Positions 4,527 through 5,045 of a DNA stretch of 5,045 nucleotides are shown one piece after another; within the stretch, counting starts at the first letter, position 1, and every line of letters starts with the position of its first letter. Made by a program: the position numbers and the translations under genes. Under the pieces are notes generated by a model. That model did not search any database and was not told the DNA's origin. It saw nothing but the letters and a program-made list of their open reading frames with translations. The stretch spans positions 1 to 5,045 of the forward strand of contig JACDAP010000391.1 of the NCBI GenBank assembly GCA_013695395.1. Direction: 5' to 3'. The DNA is from Solirubrobacterales bacterium. Its GTDB lineage: Bacteria; Actinomycetota; Thermoleophilia; Solirubrobacterales; Solirubrobacteraceae.

Positions 4527-5045
4527 TCAGCTCGCGTCGCGCAGCCGCTGCGCCTCGGGCAGCGACTCGAGCTTCTTCAGCGTGTGGTTCTCGATCTGGC
4601 GGATCCGCTCGCGCGTCACGTTGAACGCGCGCCCGACCTCCTCCAAGGTGCGGGGCCGCTGGCCGGTGAGGCCGAAGCGCATCTCGATGACCTCGCGCTC
4701 ACGCTGCGGCAGCGCCGCCAGCGCGCGGTGCACGTTCTCCTTGCGCAGGTTGTCGGAGGCCATGTCAAACGGCGAGACCGCGTTCTCGTCCTCGACGAAG
4801 TCACCGAGCTCGGACTCCTCCTCCTCGCCGATCGGCTTCTCCAGCGAGATCGGCTGCTGGCTCATCCGCAGGATGTCGCGCACCTCGCGCACCGTGCACT
4901 CCAGCTCCTTGGCGATCTCCTCCGGCGTGGGCTCCCGACCGAGCGACTGGACGAGCTGACGCTCGACGTGCACGACCTTGTTGAGCTTCTCGACCATGTG
5001 GACCGGGATGCGGATCGTGCGGCCCTTGTCGGCGATCGCGCGGGT
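4527..5045 (-). CDS. rpoD: RNA polymerase primary sigma factor, RpoD/SigA type (3' part, 172 residues seen)
   Basis: The 5' end lies beyond the window edge; the ATG at 4997 is internal. The visible part starts TRAIADKGRTIRIPVHMVEK, the junction of regions 2.4 and 3.0 of sigma-70 factors, continuous with the region 3 helices (REPTPEEIAKEL, SLEKPIGEEEESELGDFVEDE, about 37-88). Region 4 follows, with LPQREREVIEMRFGL (111-125), then the region 4.2 helix-turn-helix TLEEVGRAFNVTRERIRQIE (133-152) that recognises the -35 element, and the typical ending LKKLESLPEAQRLRD. The protein directs core RNA polymerase to housekeeping promoters. Conservation of regions 3 and 4 in the RpoD form favours the primary factor, but a group 2 paralogue such as an HrdB/SigB-like factor cannot be excluded without region 1. 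The reading frame is intact to its TGA at 4527, with a hairpin directly after it. Confidence 0.93.
   Translation of the reverse strand, partial: TRAIADKGRTIRIPVHMVEKLNKVVHVERQLVQSLGREPTPEEIAKELECTVREVRDILRMSQQPISLEKPIGEEEESELGDFVEDENAVSPFDMASDNLRKENVHRALAALPQREREVIEMRFGLTGQRPRTLEEVGRAFNVTRERIRQIENHTLKKLESLPEAQRLRDAS

Noticed and set aside
4582..4959. Plus-strand open frame opposite the sigma factor gene
   Set aside because: Ser/Arg-rich antisense shadow of a strongly conserved gene, with no recognisable features.

Overview
The window is GC-rich DNA (hand counts of sample lines give about 72-75% GC in the main genes) and almost all of it reads on the minus strand. The sigma factor has the RpoD type of regions 3 and 4. 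A perfect GAAC-N4-GTTC LexA-type box and candidate leaderless promoters (TAnnnT at -12 to -7 before start codons) also occur. Together these point to an actinomycete, possibly the Thermoleophilia/Solirubrobacterales side. The phylum is fairly likely; the order is only a guess.

Layout, following minus-strand transcription from right to left. (1) 5045-4527: 3' part of an rpoD-like primary sigma factor, followed by a hairpin terminator. (2) 4432-3974: a LexA-type box five bases before the ATG of a small PD-(D/E)XK nuclease gene of the I-Ssp6803I-like family. The gene is broken by two single-base deletions, and its last codons run into the next gene. (3) 3983-3902: tRNA-Tyr(GTA), with a strong hairpin terminator eight bases beyond its 3' end. 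(4) 3844-2690: a PLP-dependent class V aminotransferase of the 'cysteine desulfurase-like' type, closed by a second strong hairpin. (5) 2477-1611: a ten-helix EamA/DMT transporter with a GTG start, a palindromic operator-like site about 100 bases upstream and a hairpin after its stop. (6) 1452-217: a saccharopine dehydrogenase-family oxidoreductase. On the plus strand, positions 1-206 hold the decayed 3' end of a sensor histidine kinase gene, converging on gene (6) with a 10-base gap.

The genes look like independent units rather than one operon: hairpins separate most of them and no shared pathway is evident. The housekeeping part (sigma factor, tRNA-Tyr) flanks a decaying, probably acquired nuclease locus of lower GC (about 64% by hand count). 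Metabolic and transport genes follow. The most notable features are the SOS-type control site on the nuclease, the nuclease/tRNA overlap, and two separate pseudogenes whose lesions can be read base by base. No stretch longer than 300 bases is without a feature, and I saw no CRISPR array, insertion sequence or rRNA.
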